From: Streptomyces sp. AC555_RSS877
Lineage (GTDB): Bacteria; Actinomycetota; Actinomycetes; Streptomycetales; Streptomycetaceae
Assembly (NCBI RefSeq): GCF_019049245.1
Contig: NZ_JAGMUK010000052.1
Span: 118,680 to 182,679, forward strand
DNA length: 64,000 nucleotides
Direction of reading: 5' to 3'
Part shown: one piece after another, positions 1 through 7,425 of the stretch
Layout: every line of letters begins with the position of its first letter
Position numbering within the stretch: the stretch's first letter is position 1
Translations under genes and position numbers: made by a program
Notes under the pieces: generated by a model
Databases searched by the model: none
What the model was told of the DNA's origin: nothing
The model's input: only the letters and a program-made list of their open reading frames with translations

Positions 1-829
1 GGTCCCGTACCCGGTGCGCGACGAGCAGCAGGTCGCCGGAGTCGATGCGCACCGCGCCCAGCTCGGGCCCGGCGACCTCGACGGCCGTCCGGACGGCCTC
101 GGTGACGTCGTAGGTGTCCACGAGCAGCGTGGTGCCCCGGCCGAGGGAGTTCACCTGGGCCTGGAAGGCGTCCCGCTCCTGGTCGTGCAGGAGGGTGAAG
201 GCGTGGGCGGACGTGCCGACCGTGGGGATGCCGTACCGGAAGCCGGCCGCCAGGTCGGAGGTGGTGGTGAAGCCGCCGACGTAGGCGGCGCGCGCGGCGG
301 CGACCGCGGCGAGCTCGTGGGTGCGGCGGGCGCCCATCTCGATGAGGGGGCGCTCGCCCGCGGCGGAGGACATCCGCGAGGCGGCCGCGGCGATCGCCGA
401 GTCGTGGTTGAGGATCGAAAGGATCACGGTCTCCAGGAGCACGCACTCGGCGAAGGAGCCCTCGACCCGCATGATCGGCGAGCCCGGGAAGTACACCTCG
501 CCCTCGGGGTAGCCCCAGATGTCACCCGAGAAGCGGTAGGAGGCGAGCCAGTCCAGAGTCTCGTCGTCGACGATGCCGCCGTCGCGCAGGAAGCCGAGGA
601 CGTCCGCGTCGAAACGGAAGTTCTCGACCGCGTCCAGCACCCGGCCGGTGCCCGCGACGACGCCGTAGCGGCGCCCCTCCGGCAGCCGCCGGGTGAAGAC
701 CTCGAACACGCTGCGCCGTTCGGCGGTACCCGCCTTCAAGGCGGCCTGCAGCATCGTGAGCTCGTACTGGTCCGTGAAGAGCGCTGTCGAGGGAACGTCC
801 ACCGGCAGCCCAAGATCCGCTGTGTTCAT
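1..829 (-). CDS. pncB: Nicotinate phosphoribosyltransferase, C-terminus cut by window edge
   Basis: NAD salvage enzyme that joins nicotinate and PRPP to give nicotinate mononucleotide in the cytoplasm. The visible N-terminal ~276 residues begin MNTADLGLPVD and contain the FTDQYELTM start of the NAPRTase fold, a RPLIEMGARRTHE segment, and the GTSAHAF stretch that in this family carries the autophosphorylated His. A RIDSGDL phosphate/ribose-binding segment follows near the window edge. The gene runs off the window at position 1, so the C-terminus is not seen. It is divergent from clpS. The start ATG at 829 lies 7 nt downstream of a TAGCAT -10 box (plus 837-842), which fits a leaderless transcript. 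Divergent pncB/clpS is a standard actinomycete arrangement, which supports the call. Confidence 0.93.
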   Translation of the reverse strand, partial: MNTADLGLPVDVPSTALFTDQYELTMLQAALKAGTAERRSVFEVFTRRLPEGRRYGVVAGTGRVLDAVENFRFDADVLGFLRDGGIVDDETLDWLASYRFSGDIWGYPEGEVYFPGSPIMRVEGSFAECVLLETVILSILNHDSAIAAAASRMSSAAGERPLIEMGARRTHELAAVAAARAAYVGGFTTTSDLAAGFRYGIPTVGTSAHAFTLLHDQERDAFQAQVNSLGRGTTLLVDTYDVTEAVRTAVEVAGPELGAVRIDSGDLLLVAHRVRD

Positions 830-836
830 GGCAACA

Positions 837-842
837 GATGCT
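837..842 (-). promoter_or_regulatory. -10 box of pncB, leaderless-type
   Basis: On the minus strand TAGCAT is followed by 7 nt and then the ATG of pncB. This TAnnnT-N7-ATG spacing is the usual signature of a leaderless mRNA in actinomycetes. A short GTCAgtgTGAC palindrome (855-865) sits just upstream in the shared intergenic region and could be an operator; that is speculative. Confidence 0.5.
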
Positions 843-895
843 ACCCCCATTTGTGTCAGTGTGACGATTTGTGGCGTGCGTGGCAGCATGGCCAT

Positions 896-1204
896 GTGAC
901 GTCACCCGCTCCCGTAGAGATCGAACGCACCGAGTCGGCGGAAGAGGTCTTCGCCGTCCCCGAGCCGGACGTTCCCTGGGTCACCATCGTCCACAACGAC
1001 CCCGTCAACCTCATGAGCTATGTGACGTACGTCTTCCAGTCGTACTTCGGCTACTCCAAGGACAAGGCCACCAAGCTCATGCTCGACGTCCACCACAAGG
1101 GCCGGGCCGTCGTCTCCAGCGGCAGCCGCGAGGAGATGGAGCGCGACGTGCAGGCGATGCACGGCTACGGCCTGTGGGCCACCCTCCAACAGGACCGGAA
1201 GTAG
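896..1204 (+). CDS. clpS: ATP-dependent Clp protease adaptor ClpS
   Basis: A 102-residue adaptor that binds the N-domain of a ClpA/ClpC unfoldase and delivers N-degron substrates to ClpP. The core shows WVTIVHNDPVNLMSYVTYVF, where the N-D-x-V motif and the following Met/Tyr residues line the N-degron pocket. It continues with a KAxxLMLDVHxxGRAVV helix and ends ALQ-type LQQDRK. The start is taken as GTG at 896. The upstream in-frame extension has no family similarity and overlaps pncB. The next gene (DUF2017) begins 12 nt after the stop, so the two are probably one operon, the usual actinomycete arrangement. Confidence 0.93.
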   Translation: MTSPAPVEIERTESAEEVFAVPEPDVPWVTIVHNDPVNLMSYVTYVFQSYFGYSKDKATKLMLDVHHKGRAVVSSGSREEMERDVQAMHGYGLWATLQQDRK

Positions 1205-1216
1205 CGATATCCCCTG

Positions 1217-1813
1217 ATGTCAGGACAATTCGAACCGCTCCCCGGCGGCGGCGCGGCCGTCGCCCTCGACGACGTCGAGATCTCCATCATCCGGTCGCTG
1301 GCCGCCCAGCTCCTGGAGCTCATCGGCCCCGGCCCCGCCGAGGACGCCCCCGACGACCCGCTCGCCGAGCTCTTCGCCGACGGCCCGAGCGAGCCGCCCG
1401 CCGACCCGGTCCTGATGCGCCTCTTCCCGGACGCCTACAGCGACCCCGAGGGCACCCCGGGGCCCAAGGAGACCGAGCAGCAGCGGGCGTACTCCTCCGA
1501 GTTCCGCCGCTACACCGAGAACGACCTGCGGGCCGGCAAGCGCGAGAACGCGTTCGCGGTGATCCGCACGCTGGACGAGCTCAGCCGCGCGGGCGGGTCC
1601 GTCCTCAAGCTGTCACCGGAGCAGTCCCAGCAGTGGCTCGGCGCCCTCAACGACCTGCGCCTGGCGATCGGGTCCCGGCTGGACATCGCGGCCGAGGAGG
1701 ACACCGACCTCCTCTACCGACTGCCGGACGAGGACCCGCGCAAGCCGATGGTGATGGCGTATCTGTGGCTCGGAGGGCTCCAGGAGACCCTCGTTTCGAC
1801 ACTCATGCCCTGA
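1217..1813 (+). CDS. DUF2017 family protein
   Basis: A 198-residue cytoplasmic protein of the actinobacterial DUF2017 family, which is almost always encoded right after clpS. No catalytic motif is visible. It has an acidic N-terminal half with a DVEISIIRSLAAQLLELI helix, an RLFPDAY motif, and a C-terminal helical part with RLAIGSRLDI and MAYLWLGGLQETLVSTL. Linkage to clpS suggests a role around Clp-dependent proteolysis, but no function has been established for the family. Start ATG is 12 nt downstream of the clpS stop. Confidence 0.85.
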   Translation: MSGQFEPLPGGGAAVALDDVEISIIRSLAAQLLELIGPGPAEDAPDDPLAELFADGPSEPPADPVLMRLFPDAYSDPEGTPGPKETEQQRAYSSEFRRYTENDLRAGKRENAFAVIRTLDELSRAGGSVLKLSPEQSQQWLGALNDLRLAIGSRLDIAAEEDTDLLYRLPDEDPRKPMVMAYLWLGGLQETLVSTLMP

Positions 1814-2156
1814 CTTGTGAGGGTTCTGTGTTCGCTCAGAGGACACTCAAATCCGGATAACGATCGCGTCACCGTGACGGACACCTATGCCCCTCCAGGG
1901 TGGCTTTTGTCCAACTCTCCCTGTGTGCTGCGCCACACGTCGCTCAGGCGATCATCATTGCGGCCGTGATAAATCTTCACGACCGCCCGGCGAACACCAC
2001 CCGAATGTTCGGCCGGGTGCGCCACCGAGCCGGCGGATCGCCGGCCAGGCACGAGCGGGCCGCGAGGCCCGCTCAGCTCCATCAGTCCGGGGGGATCGGA
2101 ACCCGATCCGAGGCCGACGAGAGGCCCGGTTCGGCATGGAGGAAGGCGCACCACAC
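1814..2156 (+). other. Intergenic leader of the permease gene
   Basis: About 340 bases without a convincing gene. It holds an imperfect hairpin around 1985-2022 (CCCGGCGAACA ... TGTTCGGCCGGG) that could be a 5' UTR structure, and a GAGGAAGG ribosome-binding site at about 2138-2145 for the permease. No known riboswitch core was recognised. Confidence 0.4.
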
Positions 2157-3587
2157 ATGACCTCAGCGCAGGTCGACACGGAGAAGACCCCCGAGGGAGA
2201 GGGATACGAACGCGGGCTCGGCAGCCGCCAGGTCCAGATGATCGCCATCGGCGGCGCCATCGGCGTCGGCCTCTTCCTGGGAGCCGGGGCGAACATCGCC
2301 AAGGCCGGACCCAGCCTCATCTTCATGTACGCCCTCGCGGGCGTGATCATCTTCTTCATCATGCGGGCGCTCGGCGAGCTCCTGCTCTACCGCCCGGTCT
2401 CGGGCTCCTTCGCGGAGTACTCCCGCGAGTTCCTCGGCCCGTTCTTCGGCTACTTCACCGGCTGGACGTACTGGCTGATGTGGGTGGTCACCGGCATGGC
2501 CGAACTGACGGCCGCCGCCATCTACGTCAACTACTGGTTCCCCGACATCCCGCGATGGGTGACCGCCCTGGTCTTCCTGGTGATCCTCTTCGGGGTCAAC
2601 CTGATCTCCGTGAAGGTCTTCGGCGAGCTCGAGTTCTGGTTCTCGATGGTCAAGGTCACCGCCCTCATCGGCATGATCGTCATCGGCCTGGGCGTCCTCA
2701 CCTTCGGCTTCAGCAGCGCCGGTGACACCGCGGCCGTCTCCAACCTCTGGGCCTTCGACGGCTTCTTCCCCAAGGGCGTCGGCTCGTCCCTGATGACCCT
2801 GCAGGGCGTCATGTTCGCCTACCTCGCCGTCGAACTGGTCGGCGTCACGGCCGGCGAGTCCGAGGACCCCGAGAAGACCCTCCCCAAGGCGATCAACACC
2901 CTGCCCTGGCGCATCGCGCTCTTCTACGTCGGTGCCCTCACCGTCATCCTGTGCGTGGTCAAGTGGACCGAGTTCGCACCGGGCGTGAGCCCCTTCGTCG
3001 AGGCCTTCGCGAAGATCGGCATCCCGGCGGGCGCCGCCATCGTGAACTTCGTCGTGCTCACCGCCGCCCTGTCGTCCTGCAACTCCGGCATGTACTCCAC
3101 GGGCCGCATGCTGCGGAACCTGGCCGAGAGCGGCGAGGCCCCCGCGGCCTTCAAGAAGCTGTCCTCGACGAAGACCCCCGCCGTCGGCATCACCGTCTCC
3201 GTGCTCTTCATGGGCATCGGCGTGATCCTCAACTACATCGTCCCGGAGAAGGCCTTCGGCTACGTCGTCTCCGTCGCCACCGCGGCCGGCATCTGGACCT
3301 GGCTCATGATCCTCATCAGCCACGTCCTGTACCGCCGCGCGGTCGTGGCCGGCCGCCTGCCCGCCTCGCCCTTCCCGGCGCCGGGCGGCTCCAAGTGCAG
3401 CTACGTCGCGATCGCCTTCCTGCTCTTCGTCACCGGCCTGATCGCGTACGACGCCGACGCCCGCGTCTGCCTCTACGTGATGGCCGGCTGGTTCACCGCC
3501 CTGGCCATCGGCTGGCGGATCCTGAAGAGCCGCGACCCGCACATCGCCGAGCGCGGCGGCGAACCGGAGTTCGAGAAGGTCGGCTGA
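2157..3587 (+). CDS. Amino acid permease (APC superfamily, CycA/AnsP-like)
   Basis: A 476-residue inner-membrane transporter, proton-coupled uptake of an amino acid by family analogy. The N-terminus has GLGSRQVQMIAIGGAIGVGLFLGAG, the GAIG-x-GLF consensus of TM1 in the AAT family. About 12 hydrophobic segments follow, with YRPVSGSFAEYSREFLG (the loop before TM3) and EDPEKTLPKAI after TM6, both typical of the GABA/aromatic/D-Ala-Ser-Gly branch. The substrate cannot be read from sequence. The start at 2157 is chosen because a GAGGAAGG site precedes it by ~11 nt; an in-frame ATG at 2136 would lie in front of that site. A strong terminator follows. Confidence 0.9.
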   Translation: MTSAQVDTEKTPEGEGYERGLGSRQVQMIAIGGAIGVGLFLGAGANIAKAGPSLIFMYALAGVIIFFIMRALGELLLYRPVSGSFAEYSREFLGPFFGYFTGWTYWLMWVVTGMAELTAAAIYVNYWFPDIPRWVTALVFLVILFGVNLISVKVFGELEFWFSMVKVTALIGMIVIGLGVLTFGFSSAGDTAAVSNLWAFDGFFPKGVGSSLMTLQGVMFAYLAVELVGVTAGESEDPEKTLPKAINTLPWRIALFYVGALTVILCVVKWTEFAPGVSPFVEAFAKIGIPAGAAIVNFVVLTAALSSCNSGMYSTGRMLRNLAESGEAPAAFKKLSSTKTPAVGITVSVLFMGIGVILNYIVPEKAFGYVVSVATAAGIWTWLMILISHVLYRRAVVAGRLPASPFPAPGGSKCSYVAIAFLLFVTGLIAYDADARVCLYVMAGWFTALAIGWRILKSRDPHIAERGGEPEFEKVG

Positions 3588-3605
3588 CCCCTCCGCTCAC
3601 GATGT

Positions 3606-3642
3606 GGGCCGCCCCGTACCACCCTCCGGTACGGGGCGGCCC
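3606..3642 (+). terminator. Intrinsic terminator after permease
   Basis: Perfect 15-bp stem (GGGCCGCCCCGTACC at 3606-3620 pairing with 3628-3642), 7-nt loop, followed by TTCTGTTT. Confidence 0.85.
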
Positions 3643-3649
3643 TTCTGTT

Positions 3650-3655
3650 TATGCT
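3650..3655 (+). promoter_or_regulatory. -10 box of mec, leaderless-type
   Basis: TATGCT followed by 7 nt and the ATG at 3663. It sits immediately behind the permease terminator, so mec appears to have its own promoter. Confidence 0.5.
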
Positions 3656-3662
3656 GACCAGC

Positions 3663-4085
3663 ATGCTGACCATCACCCAGGCCCTGTTCGACCAGATCGT
3701 CGCCCACGCGCGCGAGGACCACCCCGACGAGGCGTGCGGCGTGGTCGCGGGCCCGGAGGGCACCGGCCGCCCCGAGCGCTTCATCCCGATGCTGAACGCC
3801 GCCCGCTCGCCCACGTTCTACGAGTTCGACTCGCAGGACCTGCTCAAGCTCTACCGCGAGATGGACGACCGCGACGAGGAGCCGGTGGTCATCTACCACT
3901 CCCACACCGCGACCGAGGCCTACCCCTCCCGCACGGACATCTCCTACGCCAACGAGCCGGGCGCCCACTACGTCCTCGTCTCCACGGCCGACACCGACGA
4001 GGCGGGCCCCTTCCAGTTCCGGTCGTTCCGGATCGTGGAGGGCGAGGTGACCGAGGAGGAGATCAAGGTCGTCGAGGCATACTGA
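3663..4085 (+). CDS. mec: M67 (JAMM/MPN) metallopeptidase, CysO-cysteine peptidase
   Basis: A 140-residue zinc metallopeptidase of the Mov34/MPN/PAD-1 family. In Mycobacterium tuberculosis the homologue Mec releases cysteine from the C-terminus of the sulfur-carrier protein CysO. The JAMM motif is complete: a Glu in DHPDEACGVVAGPEG, then HSHTATEAYPSRTD (H-x-H ... S-x2-D). Both the sequence and the mec...cysO-cysM synteny match the mycobacterial operon. The ATG at 3663 is preferred because it lies 7 nt after a TATGCT -10; an in-frame ATG at 3651 overlaps that box. Unlike mycobacteria, a LacI gene separates it from cysO. Confidence 0.9.
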   Translation: MLTITQALFDQIVAHAREDHPDEACGVVAGPEGTGRPERFIPMLNAARSPTFYEFDSQDLLKLYREMDDRDEEPVVIYHSHTATEAYPSRTDISYANEPGAHYVLVSTADTDEAGPFQFRSFRIVEGEVTEEEIKVVEAY

Positions 4086-4121
4086 CCGCCGTATGCCCGC
4101 GAACAACTCGCCGTATCGGAG

Positions 4122-5156
4122 ATGGTGTTGACGCAGCGGCCGAACCCACGGCGCCCCACCCTGCAGGACGTCGCCCGCCGGTCGGGCGTTTCCAAGTCCA
4201 CGGTGTCACGAGTAATCAACGACGAGCCCAAGGTGCGCGCCGAGGTCGCCGACCGCGTCCGGGAAGTGATCAGTGAACTCGGCTACGTCCCGAACCAGGC
4301 CGCCCGCCAACTGGTCACCCACCGCACCCACGCGATCGCGGTCGTGGTGACCGAACCCGACAACCGGCTCTTCCTCGACCCCTTCTTCGACTGCCTCCTG
4401 CGAGGCATCCGCAGAGAGCTCGCCCAGCACGGCGCCCAGGCGGTCCTGCTCTTCCTGGACGAGGCGGACGACTACCCGCGCGTGGCCGACTACCTCGGCG
4501 GCGGCCACGTCGACGGCGCCATCGTGTTCTCCCTGCGTCCCGGCGACGGGCTGCACGAGATGATCGACCGGATCGGCCTGCCCGCCGTCTTCGGCGGCCG
4601 GCCGCTGCTGCGCGACGGCGACAGGGCGCACCGCCACGCCCACGTCGACGGCGACAACCGCGGGGGAGCCCGGCAGGCCGTCCAGCACCTGGTCTCGCTC
4701 GGCAGGACACGCATCGCGACCGTCACCGGCCCCTACGACCAGGAGACCTCCGCCGCCGACCGGCTCGCCGGCTACCGGGACGTCCTCCCCGACGCCCCGC
4801 CCGACCTGACCGAACGGGCCGACTACACCCGCCAGGCCGGCGCCGACGCCATGGCCGCCCTCCTCGGCCGGCGCCCCGACCTGGACGCCGCCTTCGTCGC
4901 CTCCGACCTCATGGCCTCCGGCGCCCTGCAGACCCTGCGGGCCCACGGACGTCGCGTGCCCGAGGACGTGGCCGTCGTCGGCTTCGACGACCTCACCGGC
5001 ATCACGGAATCGACCGACCCGCCCCTGACCACCATCCACCAGGACGTCGACGGCATGGGCCGCCTGATGGCTCGCCTGCTCTTCGACGCCGAGCGGATCA
5101 AGGCCCCCGCCACCGTCGTCGTACCGACCCGCCTCGTCCTGCGCGGGTCCGCCTGA
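4122..5156 (+). CDS. LacI-family transcriptional regulator
   Basis: A 344-residue repressor: N-terminal HTH (PTLQDVARRSGVSKSTVSRVIN, about residues 12-33), hinge helix (GYVPNQAARQLVTHRT), then a periplasmic-binding-protein-like effector domain with the characteristic DAAFVASDLMASGALQTLR and VPEDVAVVGFDDL motifs near the C-terminus. The effector is probably a sugar, but nothing around it encodes sugar use; it sits between mec and the cysO-cysM genes. GGAG is too close to the ATG at 4122 to serve it well, so GTG 4125 or TTG 4128 are possible alternative starts. It could autoregulate through the palindrome at 5190-5213, which is inference. Confidence 0.88.
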   Translation: MVLTQRPNPRRPTLQDVARRSGVSKSTVSRVINDEPKVRAEVADRVREVISELGYVPNQAARQLVTHRTHAIAVVVTEPDNRLFLDPFFDCLLRGIRRELAQHGAQAVLLFLDEADDYPRVADYLGGGHVDGAIVFSLRPGDGLHEMIDRIGLPAVFGGRPLLRDGDRAHRHAHVDGDNRGGARQAVQHLVSLGRTRIATVTGPYDQETSAADRLAGYRDVLPDAPPDLTERADYTRQAGADAMAALLGRRPDLDAAFVASDLMASGALQTLRAHGRRVPEDVAVVGFDDLTGITESTDPPLTTIHQDVDGMGRLMARLLFDAERIKAPATVVVPTRLVLRGSA

Positions 5157-5189
5157 ACAGTGCGGTCTCACTCCCCGGCCGGAAACCGT

Positions 5190-5213
5190 CCGGAATGTGG
5201 GATCACATTCCGG
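5190..5213. promoter_or_regulatory. 24-bp perfect palindrome upstream of the cys leader
   Basis: CCGGAATGTG-GGAT-CACATTCCGG, with 10-bp arms and a 4-base centre that is not itself part of the perfect match. It lies 33 nt after the LacI stop and about 20 bp upstream of the leader's -10 box, where a -35 element would be, and it lacks a T-run. An operator for a dimeric regulator is more likely than a terminator. Confidence 0.6.
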
Positions 5214-5232
5214 GACCCCGACCGGGAATCGA

Positions 5233-5238
5233 TACGAT
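5233..5238 (+). promoter_or_regulatory. -10 box of leader peptide gene, leaderless-type
   Basis: TACGAT, then 6 nt, then the ATG of the leader ORF at 5245. Confidence 0.5.
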
Positions 5239-5244
5239 GACCCC

Positions 5245-5340
5245 ATGGTTTCCCACGACGTGAGCGAAAAGACGCCGGGCATGCTGCTCGTGGCGCGGCT
5301 GCACGTCGACCTGTGCAGGCTCGCCAGCGCCATCTGTTGA
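5245..5340 (+). CDS. Cys-containing putative leader peptide (31 aa)
   Basis: A 31-codon ORF, too short for ordinary gene finders, beginning MVSHDVSEKTPGML and ending RLHVDLCRLASAIC-stop. Cys codons are at positions 24 and 31, the last directly before TGA. Streptomyces genomes commonly carry such 'putative leader peptides' with the RLHVDLCRLASAIC ending upstream of sulfur-assimilation and cysteine genes. Cysteine-responsive attenuation by Cys-bearing upstream ORFs is known in mycobacteria. Here it precedes cysO-cysM by 114 nt, which fits a sensor of charged Cys-tRNA. No SD is seen; a TACGAT -10 six bases upstream suggests leaderless translation. Mechanism here is inference. Confidence 0.8.
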   Translation: MVSHDVSEKTPGMLLVARLHVDLCRLASAIC

Positions 5341-5454
5341 CGCTGCCCTGCCGCCGTACGGCCGTGAGCCGCGGCGCCTGACCCGCACCACCCCCGCTGT
5401 ACAGCGCTGCCGCGCGCCCACCGACCAGACACCTTCCGACAGGAGCCCACAGCC

Positions 5455-5733
5455 ATGGCCATCGAGGTCCGCATCCCGACCATCCTCCGCCAGTACACCG
5501 ACGGCCAGAAGGCCGTGGAGGGCACCGGGGACACCCTCGCCGAGCTCTTCACCGACCTCGAGACCCGGCATGCGGGCATCCAGGCCCGCATCGTGGACGG
5601 CGGGGAACTGCGCCGCTTCGTCAACGTCTACCTGAACGACGAGGACGTCCGTTTCCTCGACGGCATCACCACCAAGCTCACCGACGGCGACAGCATCACG
5701 ATCCTGCCGGCCGTGGCCGGCGGCATGGTCTAA
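5455..5733 (+). CDS. cysO: MoaD/ThiS-family sulfur carrier protein, CysO-like
   Basis: A 92-residue ubiquitin-like sulfur carrier that, by homology to mycobacterial CysO, carries a C-terminal thiocarboxylate used by CysM to make cysteine. The fold is recognisable from VRIPTILRQYTDG, the FVNVYLNDEDVRFLDG core and the ILPAVAGG tail. The C-terminus reads GGMV, two residues beyond the Gly-Gly needed for activation, so it must be trimmed first; the JAMM peptidase Mec is the obvious candidate. Good AGGAG SD. cysM starts 15 nt downstream, so both are surely co-transcribed. Confidence 0.9.
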   Translation: MAIEVRIPTILRQYTDGQKAVEGTGDTLAELFTDLETRHAGIQARIVDGGELRRFVNVYLNDEDVRFLDGITTKLTDGDSITILPAVAGGMV

Positions 5734-5748
5734 GGCCCGCTGCCCCCC

Positions 5749-6699
5749 ATGCGCTACGACTCCCCGCTGGCCGCGGTGGGCAACACCCCCCTGGTGCGCC
5801 TGCCGCGGCTCTCGCCGTCCGCCGACGTCCGCATCTGGGCGAAGCTGGAGGACCGCAACCCGACCGGCTCCGTCAAGGACCGCCCCGCCCTGCACATGAT
5901 CGAGCAGGCCGAGAAGGACGGCCGCCTCACGCCCGGCTGCACCATCCTCGAGCCCACCTCGGGCAACACCGGCATCTCCCTCGCCATGGCCGCCAAGCTC
6001 AAGGGCTACCGCATGGTCTGCGTGATGCCCGAGAACACCTCACAGGAACGCCGCGAACTCCTCGGCATGTGGGGCGCCGAAATCATCCCGTCGCCCGCCG
6101 CCGGCGGCTCCAACACCGCCGTACGGGTCGCCAAGGAGCTCTCCGCCGAACACCCCGACTGGGTGATGCTCTACCAGTACGGCAACCCGGACAACGCCGG
6201 CGCCCACTACGCGACGACCGGCCCCGAGATCCTGGCCGACCTCCCCTCGGTCACCCACTTCGTCGCGGGCCTCGGCACCACCGGCACCCTCATGGGCGTC
6301 GGCCGCTACCTCCGCGAGAACAAGCCGGACGTCAAGATCGTCGCCGCCGAGCCGCGCTACGACGACCTCGTCTACGGGCTGCGCAACCTCGACGAGGGCT
6401 TCGTACCGGAGCTGTACGACGCCTCCGTCCTGACCACCCGCTTCTCCGTCGGCTCCGCCGACGCGGTCACCCGCACCCGCGAGCTCCTCCAGCAGGAGGG
6501 CATCTTCGCGGGCGTCTCCACCGGCGCCGCCCTGCACGCGGCGATCGGCGTCGGCAACAAGGCCGTCAAGGCCGGCGAGGGCGCGGACATCGTGTTCGTC
6601 GTCGCCGACGGCGGCTGGAAGTACCTGTCCACGGGTGTCTACACGGCGGCCACCACGGAAGAGGCCATCGAAACCCTCCAGGGCCAGCTCTGGGCCTGA
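5749..6699 (+). CDS. cysM: CysO-dependent cysteine synthase (CysM)
   Basis: A 316-residue fold-type II PLP enzyme of the cysteine synthase/cystathionine beta-synthase family. It uses O-phosphoserine (or acetylserine) and CysO-thiocarboxylate to give CysO-cysteine, later cleaved by Mec. The PLP lysine is in NPTGSVKDRPA (about residue 44), the substrate loop is PTSGNTGI, and the phosphate-binding loop is GLGTTGTLMGVGRYL. The sequence ends with the C-terminal extension typical of the CysM/Rv1336 branch. Operonic with cysO. A pyridoxal-dependent beta-replacement role is certain; the CysO dependence follows from synteny. Confidence 0.92.
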   Translation: MRYDSPLAAVGNTPLVRLPRLSPSADVRIWAKLEDRNPTGSVKDRPALHMIEQAEKDGRLTPGCTILEPTSGNTGISLAMAAKLKGYRMVCVMPENTSQERRELLGMWGAEIIPSPAAGGSNTAVRVAKELSAEHPDWVMLYQYGNPDNAGAHYATTGPEILADLPSVTHFVAGLGTTGTLMGVGRYLRENKPDVKIVAAEPRYDDLVYGLRNLDEGFVPELYDASVLTTRFSVGSADAVTRTRELLQQEGIFAGVSTGAALHAAIGVGNKAVKAGEGADIVFVVADGGWKYLSTGVYTAATTEEAIETLQGQLWA

Positions 6700-6731
6700 G
6701 CCCTTGACGGGCTTAAGCGCTTGAGCAGCCC

Positions 6732-7211
6732 TTACGCAGCCAGGTGACGGACCTGGTCCCACAGGACCGGGTCCACCACCCCCACCCTCCGCCGGAACTC
6801 CCGCACCGGCACCTCGCGCAGCTCGTCCGTCTCCAGGAAGCTCGCGCGCCCGTGGGCGTCGCCCACCGACCCCGGCGGCAACGGGATCACCCCGGCCCGC
6901 TCGTCGCGGCCCTTGCTGGTGATCTTCGCGACGGTCGCCCGCTCACCGTGCACCACCAGCACCAGACAGGGCCGGTCCTTACTCCCGGGCCCGTCCTCGT
7001 ACGGCACGTTCGCCCACCAGATCTCCGCAGGCCGCGGCCGCGCCCCGCCGCGCCCGCGCGGCCCCGCCGGCCGCCCCGGCGGACGCGTCCGCCGCCCCGG
7101 CGGACGCGTCCGCCGCCCTGCCGGACGCCGGCCGCGCCCCCAGCCGTCGACGAGCGTGGCGACCACCGCGAGCAGTACCACCGCGGCGAGCGCGAGCCAG
7201 GACGTATCCAT
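6732..7211 (-). CDS. Membrane-tethered PemK/MazF-family protein
   Basis: A 159-residue protein with an N-terminal hydrophobic segment (WLALAAVVLLAVVATLV, residues 5-21), then a basic Pro/Arg-rich linker built from a 21-bp DNA repeat, then a C-terminal PemK/MazF-type domain (PAEIWWANVPYEDG at ~62, RPCLVLV, ERATVAKITSK). In toxins of this family the domain is an mRNA endonuclease, with the RP-CLV loop holding catalytic Arg. No antitoxin ORF lies on either side, and the gene is convergent with cysM. Streptomyces often carry such solitary anchored copies; a toxin role is not demonstrated by context. Confidence 0.8.
   Translation of the reverse strand: MDTSWLALAAVVLLAVVATLVDGWGRGRRPAGRRTRPPGRRTRPPGRPAGPRGRGGARPRPAEIWWANVPYEDGPGSKDRPCLVLVVHGERATVAKITSKGRDERAGVIPLPPGSVGDAHGRASFLETDELREVPVREFRRRVGVVDPVLWDQVRHLAA
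7069..7122. repeat. 21-bp tandem repeat in the PemK-like gene
   Basis: Two near-identical 21-bp units (7081-7101 and 7102-7122, each starting GGACGCGTCCGCCGCCC) plus a partial unit on the left. Because 21 is a multiple of 3, they encode a repeated RRTRPPG linker between the membrane segment and the PemK domain. Confidence 0.8.
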
Positions 7212-7425
7212 GGGCCCGACGTTACCGGCGTGCGATCACCTCTGCGCGCCCTTCCTGTGCGCCGCACGCCCCCGGGTCCAGCCGAACCGGTGACACCACA
7301 GGTGAGTTCCCCCACAACAGCCCCTGGTGGAGGAGCGACCATGAGTTTTGCGCCTTACGCTCGACGGACCGCACGACCCCCGTCTCCTTCCCAGAAAAGT
7401 TCCCGCCAGCGGAGGTTTCTGCTTT

